DNA from: JBMYTN01 sp049604415
Lineage (GTDB): Bacteria > Pseudomonadota > Alphaproteobacteria > Rhodospirillales > Rhodospirillaceae
Direction: 5' to 3'
Length of the DNA stretch: 64,000 nucleotides
Assembly: GCA_049604415.1 (NCBI GenBank)
Contig: JBMYTN010000015.1
Coordinates: forward strand, 1 to 64,000
This document shows, piece by piece, positions 9,150 to 17,462 of the stretch. The stretch's first letter is position 1; the number at the start of each line of letters is the position of its first letter. Made by a program: the position numbers and the translations under genes. The notes under the pieces are model-generated. The model ran no database searches. It was not told the origin of the DNA and saw nothing but the letters and a program-made list of their open reading frames with translations.

Positions 9150-9271
9150 GTCAGAACTCCAGTAAACGCGACCCGTCCGCACCGTTCAGGCAACAGCCCC
9201 ATGATCACGGCCCCTCGGACTGCGGCGCACAGTGCCCGCCTCGTCTCCGGTTTTCAACGTTTCTGATCCCC

Positions 9272-10336
9272 ATGAGCGCAAACAGCCCGCAATCCGCTGA
9301 GACGACCGGCTCGCATCGGCCAGAATTGGGCCGATGCTTGGTGTTCACCGGCGGCGGTTTGGGCGATACCCTGTTCCATCTGGCCCATTACCGGGCCATC
9401 GCCGCCCGCTCGAGCGGAGGTAAGATCCATCTGGCGGTCAAAAAGGGCCGGATGATCCGCACCCTGTTTGCCCATTTGCCGGAAATTGAGGCCGTCCATG
9501 GCGCGGCGCGTGACGAATCCCGCAGCGGCAAAATCAGTCTGTGGGAGATGCGCCGCCTGTTTGCCTCCCTGAAGCTGGACACGGTGATTGCTTTGCACCC
9601 CTCGGGCACCATCCCCATGGCCGCCCGTCTGGCCGGGGTGCGCAGGGTTTATGGCTTTCGCGAACGGGCCACCTTTGCCGATGCGCTCTATACCCAGCGC
9701 GCTTTGGTCTCCCCGGACCGTCCGGTCCCGCCGCTGATGACCGGGGCCGATGCTTTGTTCCGAGACCTCTCCTGGCCCTTTGACCATGACAGCGTCCGGT
9801 TCCTTCCCGCCGCAGAGGACGCCGCCACTGCTGACGGCCTATTGCAGGGCGTTCCGGAGCCTTGGGTCTGCATTGGCTTAAACGGCTCAACGGCGGAAAA
9901 ACGCTGGGCCAAGGAAAACTTCCGGCTGGTGATTGGCGCCCTGGCCAAGCGCGGTGTCGGGGCTTTTATTCTGTTTGGTGGCCCGGATGTGGCTGAGGAT
10001 GCCGCTTGGTTGAAGGCGGCCTCCTATAGCGATCTCTGCCCGAGCCCGCCGGTTTTTGTTGATGCGGATGGCCGCCATGGACTGGGCGTTGACCACGCTT
10101 TGCTGGCCCGCTGTTGCCTCTATGTGGGCAATGACAGTTTCGGGCTGAACTTGGCGGTGTTTTGTGGTTTGCCCGCTGCGGTGGGGTTGTTCGGACCGAC
10201 CGCACCGCTGACCTACTCGCCACGTTTGATCGCTGTGGAAGCCGATCCGCCCGGCAGTGGGATGGGCTCGGTCCCGGTGGAAAAAATGCAAACCTGCCTC
10301 GAAGCGTTGAAGCTTCCTGGACTAGATCAACCCTAA
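9272..10336 (+). CDS. Glycosyltransferase family 9 (heptosyltransferase-like)
   Basis: 354 residues from the ATG at 9272. The family features are an N-terminal G-G-G-L-G-D-T-L-F-H nucleotide-sugar loop, a central I-G-L-N-G-S-T-A-E-K-R-W (compare the GT9 G-x-x-x-x-x-K-R-W element), and the C-terminal Y-V-G-N-D-S-F-G-L-N-L-A with F-G-P-T. Enzymes of this family add heptose or related sugars to lipopolysaccharide core. The ribosome site at 9272 is weak and an upstream start at 9140 is possible but would overlap the divergent DUF6165-like gene. The real sugar is unknown because no LPS cluster surrounds it. Confidence 0.85.
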   Translation: MSANSPQSAETTGSHRPELGRCLVFTGGGLGDTLFHLAHYRAIAARSSGGKIHLAVKKGRMIRTLFAHLPEIEAVHGAARDESRSGKISLWEMRRLFASLKLDTVIALHPSGTIPMAARLAGVRRVYGFRERATFADALYTQRALVSPDRPVPPLMTGADALFRDLSWPFDHDSVRFLPAAEDAATADGLLQGVPEPWVCIGLNGSTAEKRWAKENFRLVIGALAKRGVGAFILFGGPDVAEDAAWLKAASYSDLCPSPPVFVDADGRHGLGVDHALLARCCLYVGNDSFGLNLAVFCGLPAAVGLFGPTAPLTYSPRLIAVEADPPGSGMGSVPVEKMQTCLEALKLPGLDQP

Positions 10337-10583
10337 AGTTTTCACAGGGTCAACCATCGCAAAACAAGATGGAATTCCCGGCTTCCCGGCTTTGCAGGCA
10401 GGGCATTTGGCGCTATGGTCCCGCCGCGTTTCTGTTGCGCGCTGCCTTGGGGAGGGACCTTCCGCGCGGGACAATCTGGGCCGGTTTTGCCGGTGGGGGG
10501 GATTGTTCTTGGATCGGTCCAGCGTCTTCCTGGGGGGTGGGGGATGGAAACCGCCTCCCATAGTCAAAAAAGGGGCAGGGGAC

Positions 10584-11108
10584 ATGGATATCTCCAAGAT
10601 TCCGGTTGGTGAAGCGCCGCCGAAGGATGTGAATGTGATCATCGAGATCCCGATGCGTGCGGATCCGGTGAAGTATGAGGTGGATAAGGACTCCGGGGCC
10701 ATGTTTGTGGACCGGTTCCTGCACACTGCGATGCACTATCCGTGCAATTACGGTTTTATTCCCCACACCCTGTCCGAAGACGGGGATCCGGTGGATGTGA
10801 TGGTTCTGGGCCGTATTCCGGTCGCCGTTGGCTCTGTGCTGCGCACCCGTCCGATCGGCGTGCTGTACATGGAAGACGAGAGCGGCAAGGACGAAAAGAT
10901 CCTGGGTGTGCCGCATCAGAAGCTGCACCCCTATCATGACAACGTCACCAATTTTGGCGATGTCCGGAACATCGAGCTGCGCCGCATCGAGCACTTCTTC
11001 GCCCACTACAAGGATCTGGAAGAAGGCAAATGGGCCAAGGTTCTGGGCTGGGGCAACTACCAGGACGCCTGGGATGTCATCCAGCAGGGCATTGAAGCCG
11101 TTAAGTAA
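10584..11108 (+). CDS. ppa: Inorganic pyrophosphatase (family I)
   Basis: 174 residues, the standard bacterial soluble PPase length. The metal-binding signature D-G-D-P-V-D is at 66-71, and K30-Y-E and H-Y-P-C-N-Y-G-F residues expected in the active site are present. It hydrolyses PPi to two phosphates in the cytoplasm, pulling biosynthetic reactions forward. Start at 10584 is supported by a purine-rich AGGGGCAGGGG run just upstream; a longer frame from 10392 is not conserved in character. A strong hairpin terminator follows. Confidence 0.97.
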   Translation: MDISKIPVGEAPPKDVNVIIEIPMRADPVKYEVDKDSGAMFVDRFLHTAMHYPCNYGFIPHTLSEDGDPVDVMVLGRIPVAVGSVLRTRPIGVLYMEDESGKDEKILGVPHQKLHPYHDNVTNFGDVRNIELRRIEHFFAHYKDLEEGKWAKVLGWGNYQDAWDVIQQGIEAVK

Positions 11109-11125
11109 GCGGTTTTTTTGAAAGA

Positions 11126-11160
11126 AGCCGGGTGGCCCAATCGGCCCCCGGCTTTTTTTG
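11126..11160 (+). terminator. Rho-independent terminator after ppa
   Basis: A GC-rich hairpin with arms AGCCGGGTGGCC and GGCCCCCGGCT around a short loop (11126-11152) followed by seven T residues. It begins 17 bp after the ppa stop codon. Confidence 0.85.
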
Positions 11161-11195
11161 TGGGGTTTTTGTTTTCGGGCCTCGCCGGGCGCCGT

Positions 11196-11323
11196 CATGT
11201 CGGAGACATGCAAAGCATGGGGCGCGGCTTGGCCTCGCCCTTTTTTATTTTTTCAGCTTCAGTCGCCAGCGCCTCCGGCTTGGCTCTCGGCGGCATGAGC
11301 CGCCGGACCCGCAGTCGCGGGTC
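11196..11323. repeat. Three short perfect hairpins in the ppa/sulfotransferase gap
   Basis: In the 250-bp gap downstream of the ppa terminator I see three perfect inverted repeats: CATGTC/GACATG at 11196-11210, CGGCGGC/GCCGCCG at 11288-11305 and GACCCGC/GCGGGTC at 11306-11323, the last two directly abutting. They lie between convergent genes. They might be remnants of an intergenic repeat family, extra transcription stops or a structured RNA; nothing decides between these. Confidence 0.5.
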
Positions 11324-11409
11324 TTGGGGCCATACTTCACCGGCGCTTTTGGGCTCACGCTAACGCGGCGCTTTGCGGCCTACTAAACCCTGCCGGAGGC
11401 ATAAGGAGT

Positions 11410-12312
11410 CTAAGGATCGTAGCCGTAGCGGGCCAGGGCCTCGCCAGCAATCTCGGTGTAAACCTCCCGGTCCCGCGCAGAAAACGCCTCCCACCAATCG
11501 CCAGCCTGGCCTTTGCGGAAAAACGAACCTCGATCCTCGACCCCGGCAGCGCGACCACCACTCAGCTTTTCAAACTGAGCGGCCTCAATGCAGCGCTGGC
11601 GCAGTGGCTGCGTGTTTTCCCGGCCCAAAAACGCCAACATTTGACCCAAAACATCATGAGGATCCGCAAGCAGGGACTCATAACGGATCGACAGCACCTG
11701 GTCGGGCGCGGCCTGGGCGGCCAGCTCAGCCGCCTGGAGATTGCGCGCCCAGGCTTTGGCCATCACCGGCACATAGCCAGAAAAATCCTTATAGGTTTCA
11801 AGGTTCCATTTCGGGTGCAGGCGCATGCCATGGCGCCAGGCCGACAGGGCCACATCGCGGCCATCCCGGACCACATTGATCAGCTTGGCGTCGGGAAACA
11901 TCTGCCAGAGCAGCGCCATATAAATCACATTATCCGGGGTCTTTTCGCCCAGGGCGCGGATTCCGGGCTGCCCGGAGAGTTTGGCCAGCTGACACAGCAC
12001 CGCCATGCGCAGCACCATGGTCGCATCGGCCTTGGTCAGCAGCGGGAAGGCCTGATCGACCTCGGAGAACACAACATTGTTCTTCGACGTGATCTCCTTG
12101 TTATAGGCGGTTAAGGCCTTGCTGATTTCCCGCGACAGATTGGTGATGAAATGCCCTTCCCCCCGGCAAAGGATCTCCGGATGGGCATCAAGCAGCAACG
12201 TCACCCAGGTGGTGCCCGATTTCGGCGCGCCGCCGACAAAAAACAGATCCTCCGACAACTCCGGCACAGGCGGGCAGACAGGGGGTTTTATGGGCGGGAC
12301 TTTGTTGGTCAC
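11410..12312 (-). CDS. Sulfotransferase family protein
   Basis: 300 residues. The PAPS 5'-phosphosulfate-binding loop G-A-P-K-S-G-T-T-W is at about 28-36 and the 3'-phosphate-binding segment V-V-R-D-G-R-D-V-A-L-S lies near 140. The family moves a sulfuryl group from PAPS to hydroxyl or amino groups of carbohydrates, lipids or small molecules; the acceptor here is unknown. It begins with GTG at 12310-12312, and this GTGA overlaps the phoU stop by 4 bp, so translation is probably coupled to phoU. A sulfotransferase coupled to a phosphate regulator is unusual. Confidence 0.88.
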   Translation of the reverse strand: MTNKVPPIKPPVCPPVPELSEDLFFVGGAPKSGTTWVTLLLDAHPEILCRGEGHFITNLSREISKALTAYNKEITSKNNVVFSEVDQAFPLLTKADATMVLRMAVLCQLAKLSGQPGIRALGEKTPDNVIYMALLWQMFPDAKLINVVRDGRDVALSAWRHGMRLHPKWNLETYKDFSGYVPVMAKAWARNLQAAELAAQAAPDQVLSIRYESLLADPHDVLGQMLAFLGRENTQPLRQRCIEAAQFEKLSGGRAAGVEDRGSFFRKGQAGDWWEAFSARDREVYTEIAGEALARYGYDP

Positions 12313-13049
12313 AGGGGAAGAATATCGTCGGGGTCTGAGCCGACGGCCATCAGGGTGGACACATCCCCTTTGGGCCGCTCGCCCTCCATCGGATAGCCCG
12401 TGGTGCGGTAATAGGCCGCCTCGGCAATGTTTGTGGCCTGATCGCCATAGCGCTCCACGGTCTTGGAAATAAACAGCAAATGGGAGCAGGACGAGATCAG
12501 CCGCGGATCTTCGAGCATATAGGTCAGCAATTCCCGGAATAGCCCGGAATGGACCGCATCGACCTCTTCATCCCGGGCCCAGACCGATTTCGCCAGCAGG
12601 GGATCCCGGGATAAAAACGCATCGGCCGCATCCACATACATGTCCCGGACCAAACTGCCCATGCGCCGAATGGTGCCATGGACCGGGATTTCGGGGCCTG
12701 CGACCAATTGCTGGGCCCGTTCGGCGGCCTCGGCACCATAATCGCCGACCCTATCGAGCATGCCCGCCACTTTAAGCGCGGTGACGACGCTGCGCAGATC
12801 ATCGGCTAAGGGTTGGCGCAGCGCCAAGACCCGCACCGACTGGTCATTGATCACCTCGTTGAGGTGATCAAGCTCGTCCTTCATCGCCAAGGCTTCAGCG
12901 GCAGCAGCGGCATCCCGATTGGCCACCGAATCAACCACCAAGGACAGCTGGGTTTGGGCCAAACGCAGCATATTGCCAACGGCTGCATCGAGAGTGCGCA
13001 GCTCGATGCCAAAAGAGGTGACGGTGTGGGCAAACTCGGACTCGGACAT
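12309..13049 (-). CDS. phoU: PhoU-family phosphate signalling protein
   Basis: About 246 residues made of two similar helical PhoU repeats; the D-R-V-G-D-Y and E-R-Y-G-D-Q-A-T-N-I-A-E segments are the typical metal-binding E/DxxxD-type motifs of each half. PhoU links the Pst transporter to the PhoR kinase and lowers Pho-regulon activity when phosphate is plentiful. I chose the ATG at 13049 because the conserved core starts just after it; 13067 is an alternative and neither has a clear ribosome site. phoR lies immediately upstream on the same strand, but pst and phoB are absent here. Confidence 0.87.
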   Translation of the reverse strand: MSESEFAHTVTSFGIELRTLDAAVGNMLRLAQTQLSLVVDSVANRDAAAAAEALAMKDELDHLNEVINDQSVRVLALRQPLADDLRSVVTALKVAGMLDRVGDYGAEAAERAQQLVAGPEIPVHGTIRRMGSLVRDMYVDAADAFLSRDPLLAKSVWARDEEVDAVHSGLFRELLTYMLEDPRLISSCSHLLFISKTVERYGDQATNIAEAAYYRTTGYPMEGERPKGDVSTLMAVGSDPDDILPL

Positions 13050-13168
13050 CAACGAAAACCCATACAAATCGCCGGGAGGTCACAAGAATTTAAAAGAGTT
13101 TAACAATGGGCCGCGCCGGATCGCAACTGCAGCAAAATTTTGCCGGCGCAGAAAAACGATCCTAGCGA

Positions 13169-14776
13169 TCACGAGCCGCCGCGCACCGGCAAATAAACGG
13201 TGAAAACGCTGCCATTGCCAAGCTCACTCTCGATTTCCAAGGCCCCGCGATGGCGGGCGACCACATGTTTGACAATGGCCAGTCCCAGGCCGGTTCCACC
13301 CATGGCCCGGCTGCGGGCCTTGTCGACTCGATAGAACCGTTCGGTCAAACGGCCAAGATGGTCCTTGGCAATGCCGTCACCATGGTCCTCCACGGCCACT
13401 TGAAGGCAGTTTTTGCGCCAGCGCGCCGGGATTTCCGTCGGTCCTTTGGCAACGCGGCGGACCCGAACCACCACATCGGTGCCCTCGCGGCCATATTTGA
13501 TCGCATTGTCGACCAGATTTTGGAAAATCTGCGCCAGTTGATCGGGATCGCCCGGGATGGTCGGCAGATCCTCGGTCAGGTCCAGCACCACTTGCATGGA
13601 TTTTTCTTCCGCCCGAAGCTCCAGGCCATCGGCAACGGCACGCAGAACGGTGGCCAGATCGGCGATGCCCCGGGGGGTGGAATGCTCCTCGATCTCGATC
13701 CGGGACAGGGAGAGCAAATCCTCGATCAAGCGCTGCATCCGCCGGGCCTGATCAAGCATGATGCCCAAAAACCGGTCTCGGGCCTCCGGATCATCCCGGG
13801 CCGGACCGGCCAAGGTCTCGGTGAAGCCGATCAGGCTGGAGAGCGGTGTGCGCAGCTCATGGCTGGCATTGGCGACAAAGTCGGCCCGCATTTTTTCCAG
13901 CTTTTTCAGGGCTGTAATATCATGCAGCGACATAATCAATTCGGCACCGTCACGGGCATTGGGCGGCAAGGGGGCGGCGCGCAGCTCCAAATCCCGACCG
14001 CCCCCCGCCACCATCCGGGTTTGCAACGACGTCCGCTCGCGCCGCTCCATCACCTTCTCAAGCCCATCAATCACCGCCGGATCGCGCAAAATCGCCGTGA
14101 TTTCATGGCCTTCCAGGGTGCGGGCGAATAAATCCCGGGCCGCCCCATTGGCACTGGTGATGACCGCCCGGCGGTCGAGCAACAAAATCGGGTCTGGACA
14201 ACTGTCCAGGGTGCTGAGCGCCGCGTCCAGATCCCGGGTCAGCTCCGCCTGGCGGTGGCGGTGGGACCGGTCGAGCAGATCGACGGCATCGCGGCCCCAT
14301 TCCGCCAGGCTGGAATAGCGGATATCGGGCTTTCGCGCCTTGCCATGGATCGCCAATTCATGGGCGTAAGAAAATGCCTTCAGCAGATCGCCGACCAACA
14401 AACGCAGGATCAGGCCGGTCATCAGCCAGATCGCCGCCAGGGCCGGGAACACATAGCCGGAGTCGATCAACCCAGTGACCGCCAAGCCGGTCAGGACAAT
14501 GGCCGAGGGGATGGTGGCGGCGATGGCGAAGGTAAAGGCCCGGCCCCAGGTCAGGGGCGGCGGTCTGGTCCCGAGACCCGACGCAAGGGGCGGATCCGAA
14601 GCGGTTTTGCCTGATCCCTGGGTCGCAGCTTTGCCGGGATCGGGCCGGTCCCGCCAGTTTATCGGCTCTTCCGGGCCAGAAGCTTCTGTTTCGGCTGCGT
14701 TCCGGGCCGCAAGCCGCGCCTGTGGTGACGCCTCGGGCGCGGAGGGGTTGGGGACCGGTTTGCCCTGCTCAATCAT
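13169..14776 (-). CDS. phoR: Phosphate-regulon type sensor histidine kinase PhoR
   Basis: About 535 residues from the ATG at 14776. Two hydrophobic segments at about 78-100 and 107-128 anchor it, a PAS-like region follows at about 180-290, then the dimerisation box A-S-H-E-L-R-T-P with the phospho-acceptor His near 306, and an ATPase domain with N-box N-L-V-D-N-A-I-K-Y-G and the G-T-G-L-G-L-A-I-V-K-H G-box. The arrangement matches PhoR, and phoU downstream agrees with that. A TTG at 14848 would extend it by 24 residues. The first 75 residues are Pro/Ala-rich and probably disordered. Its partner response regulator is not in this window. Confidence 0.88.
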   Translation of the reverse strand: MIEQGKPVPNPSAPEASPQARLAARNAAETEASGPEEPINWRDRPDPGKAATQGSGKTASDPPLASGLGTRPPPLTWGRAFTFAIAATIPSAIVLTGLAVTGLIDSGYVFPALAAIWLMTGLILRLLVGDLLKAFSYAHELAIHGKARKPDIRYSSLAEWGRDAVDLLDRSHRHRQAELTRDLDAALSTLDSCPDPILLLDRRAVITSANGAARDLFARTLEGHEITAILRDPAVIDGLEKVMERRERTSLQTRMVAGGGRDLELRAAPLPPNARDGAELIMSLHDITALKKLEKMRADFVANASHELRTPLSSLIGFTETLAGPARDDPEARDRFLGIMLDQARRMQRLIEDLLSLSRIEIEEHSTPRGIADLATVLRAVADGLELRAEEKSMQVVLDLTEDLPTIPGDPDQLAQIFQNLVDNAIKYGREGTDVVVRVRRVAKGPTEIPARWRKNCLQVAVEDHGDGIAKDHLGRLTERFYRVDKARSRAMGGTGLGLAIVKHVVARHRGALEIESELGNGSVFTVYLPVRGGS

Positions 14777-14876
14777 CAACGCCGCCTTCCGCGTTTGGGC
14801 CCGGAAGACAGGTTCGACATGCCGATGGACCACCCCATAGCAGTCCAACCAGCCCGCGAAAAGCGCCTAACCGGTT

Positions 14877-17138
14877 TTAGCGTCCCGTCGCCGCTGCGGC
14901 ATACACCGCCATATGAACAATGTCCGAAACGGTCGCGTCCATTTGAACGATCTGGCAGGGCCGAGACAGTCCCATCAATACAGGACCAATCTGCGTCGCG
15001 CCCCCCAATTTTTGAAGAAGTTTCGATGAAATGTTCGCGGAGTTGAGACCGGGCATGATCAGAACATTGGCCGGGCCGGACAAGCGGCAGAAGGGATAGA
15101 GTTTTAACAGCTCTTTATCCAAGGCCACATGGGCTCCGATTTCGCCTTCATATTCAAAATCCACCGATTGGGTGTCGAGCAAGGCCACCGCATCCCGGGT
15201 CGCTTCCGGGGTTTTGCCTTTTGGCGCGCCAAAGGTGGAATAGCTGAGGAATGCCACCCGGGGCTCATGGCCCATGCGCCGGGCCAAGGCCGCCGTTTGC
15301 TTGGCGATATCGGTCATCTCTTCCGGCGTCGGGGCCTCATGGACATTGGTATCGGCAATGTAGACCGTGCGACCCCGGGCAATGACAATGGTCACGGTGA
15401 AGATGCGATGGTTCGGAAGCGGATCGATCACCCGGCTGACATCATTCAGCGCGGAGTGGAAATGCCGGGTCACTCCGGTGACCATGCCATCGGCGTCTTC
15501 GGCGGCCACCATACAAGCGGCAAAGGTGTTGCGGTCCTGATTGACCATCCGTTGGGCATCACGGACCAGGAAGCCTTGGCGCTGCAGCTTCCGGTACATG
15601 TAATCGGTGTAATGTTTGGTGTGGTAGGACAGCCGCGCATTATGGATTTCCATGCCATCCAGCTCGCCCAAGCCCGCTTGGCGCATGGTTTCCAAAATAC
15701 GGTCTTCCCGCCCAACCAGGATCGGGGTGCCATAGCCGCTATTGCGGAAGGACACCGCTGCCCGGATCATTTTTTCCTCTTCGCCCTCGGCAAATACAAT
15801 CCGTTTCGGGTTCGATTGGACAATCGAGGCGATGCTTTGGAAGCTGGCCGCCGTCGGATCCAGGCGGGCGGAGAGCTCATATTGATAGCGCTCCATATCG
15901 ACAATCGGCTTTTGCGCCACCCCGGTGTTCATGGCCGCTTCGGCCACGGCCGGGGGGATCACCGCGATCAAACGGGGGTCAAACGGCACCGGAATGATAT
16001 AATCCGGGCCATAGCGCAGGCGGCGGCCCTGATAGGCGGTCGCGACTTCGTCGGGCACATCTTCTCGGGCCAAGGAGGCAATGGCTTGCGCGGCGGCGAT
16101 TTTCATCGCCTCGTTGATGGTTTTGGCCCGAACATCTAGGGCACCCCGGAAAATATAGGGGAAGCCCAACACATTGTTGATTTGGTTGGGATAATCCGAC
16201 CGTCCGGTCGCCATAATGGCATCGGAACGCACCGATTTAACCTCTTCAGGCGTGATTTCCGGATCGGGATTGGCCATGGCGAAGATGATTGGCTTCTCGG
16301 CCATGCTTTCGACCATTTCCGTGGTCACAGCCCCTTTGACCGACAGGCCGAAGAACACTTCCGCCCCGACCATGGCCTCTTCGAGGGATCGGGCCTCGGT
16401 CACCACCGCATGGGCGGATTTCCACTGGTTCAGATCGGTCCGATCCTTGTGGATGACGCCTTTGGAATCGCACAGGATCACATTGTCATGGCGCACGCCC
16501 ATCGCCTTGACCAGTTCCACACAGGCAATCGCTGCGGCTCCGGCCCCATTGACGACAATGCGGACATCTTCCATATGCCGCCCGGACAAATGCAGCGCAT
16601 TGATCAGGCCCGCTGCGGCAATGATCGCCGTGCCATGCTGGTCGTCATGGAACACCGGAATGTCCATCAACTCCCGCAAGCGCTGCTCAATGATAAAACA
16701 TTCCGGAGCCTTAATGTCTTCCAGATTGATGCCGCCAAAGCTGGCACCCAGATAGCGGACGCAATTGACGAACTCGTCCACATCCCGGGTGTCGACCTCC
16801 AGGTCAATCCCGTCCACATCGGCAAAGCGCTTGAACAGCACGCCCTTGCCTTCCATCACCGGCTTACCGGCCAAGGCCCCCAAATCGCCAAGCCCGAGCA
16901 CGGCGGTGCCGTTGGAGATCACCGCGACCAGATTGCCCTTGGCGGTATAGTCATAGGCAGTTGAGGGATCGCGGGCGATCTCCAGGCACGGCGCGGCCAC
17001 CCCCGGGGAATAGGCCAGCGACAGATCCCGCTGGGTCAGCAAAGGTTTGGTCGGTGAAACCTCGATTTTCCCCGGACGCCCGGAGGCATGCATCAACAGG
17101 GCTTCTTGATCGATATTGGGGTTGGTTTCGTCTGCCAT
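14877..17138 (-). CDS. maeB: NADP-dependent malic enzyme with phosphotransacetylase-like domain
   Basis: 753 residues, the length of the MaeB two-domain type. Residues 1-430 are malic enzyme: S-L-A-Y-S-P-G-V-A near 44 and V-V-N-G-A-G-A-A-A nucleotide-binding segment near 190-200. Residues about 430-750 resemble phosphate acetyltransferase but in MaeB serve for allosteric control by acetyl-CoA rather than catalysis. The enzyme turns malate into pyruvate plus CO2 and makes NADPH. It is transcribed divergently from mutS across a 324-bp gap. Confidence 0.96.
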   Translation of the reverse strand: MADETNPNIDQEALLMHASGRPGKIEVSPTKPLLTQRDLSLAYSPGVAAPCLEIARDPSTAYDYTAKGNLVAVISNGTAVLGLGDLGALAGKPVMEGKGVLFKRFADVDGIDLEVDTRDVDEFVNCVRYLGASFGGINLEDIKAPECFIIEQRLRELMDIPVFHDDQHGTAIIAAAGLINALHLSGRHMEDVRIVVNGAGAAAIACVELVKAMGVRHDNVILCDSKGVIHKDRTDLNQWKSAHAVVTEARSLEEAMVGAEVFFGLSVKGAVTTEMVESMAEKPIIFAMANPDPEITPEEVKSVRSDAIMATGRSDYPNQINNVLGFPYIFRGALDVRAKTINEAMKIAAAQAIASLAREDVPDEVATAYQGRRLRYGPDYIIPVPFDPRLIAVIPPAVAEAAMNTGVAQKPIVDMERYQYELSARLDPTAASFQSIASIVQSNPKRIVFAEGEEEKMIRAAVSFRNSGYGTPILVGREDRILETMRQAGLGELDGMEIHNARLSYHTKHYTDYMYRKLQRQGFLVRDAQRMVNQDRNTFAACMVAAEDADGMVTGVTRHFHSALNDVSRVIDPLPNHRIFTVTIVIARGRTVYIADTNVHEAPTPEEMTDIAKQTAALARRMGHEPRVAFLSYSTFGAPKGKTPEATRDAVALLDTQSVDFEYEGEIGAHVALDKELLKLYPFCRLSGPANVLIMPGLNSANISSKLLQKLGGATQIGPVLMGLSRPCQIVQMDATVSDIVHMAVYAAAATGR

Positions 17139-17340
17139 GGACTTGAACGCTCTTTAACCTTAGGGACGGGATAGACGGACTTCCGGATCTGGCCCCCAAG
17201 GAGTCCAAAAGGGAATTCCAAAAGGGGAGTCCAAGGAGGATACCCTGGGGGGATAGATGTGCGCATACTGCCCCAAGGCTCCGCCTAAGCAAATGGTGTT
17301 CTTTACGGTTCAGGCCCAGGGTGCGCGATCCAACCTCTGT

Positions 17341-17380
17341 CCCCCACTCGGGACCCCCACTCGGGACCCCCACTCGGGGA
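17341..17380. repeat. Three tandem copies of a 13-bp unit upstream of mutS
   Basis: CCCCCACTCGGGA is repeated head to tail at 17341-17353, 17354-17366 and 17367-17380 (the last with one extra G). It lies in the 324-bp maeB/mutS divergent gap, about 80 bp before the mutS start. The same gap also has an imperfect repeat of GGAGTCCAA at about 17200-17235. Apart from these, I see no gene in the gap. Confidence 0.8.
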
Positions 17381-17462
17381 TAGACAGAACCGCGCGGACG
17401 GGTATGGTTGAGAAGCCTTAAGTTCAGATCAACCCGCTTGCCGAAGAAAGTGCTGCTCCCCC

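Noticed and set aside
17341..17380. CRISPR-like array
   Set aside because: The 13-bp units abut directly with no spacers and no cas genes are present.
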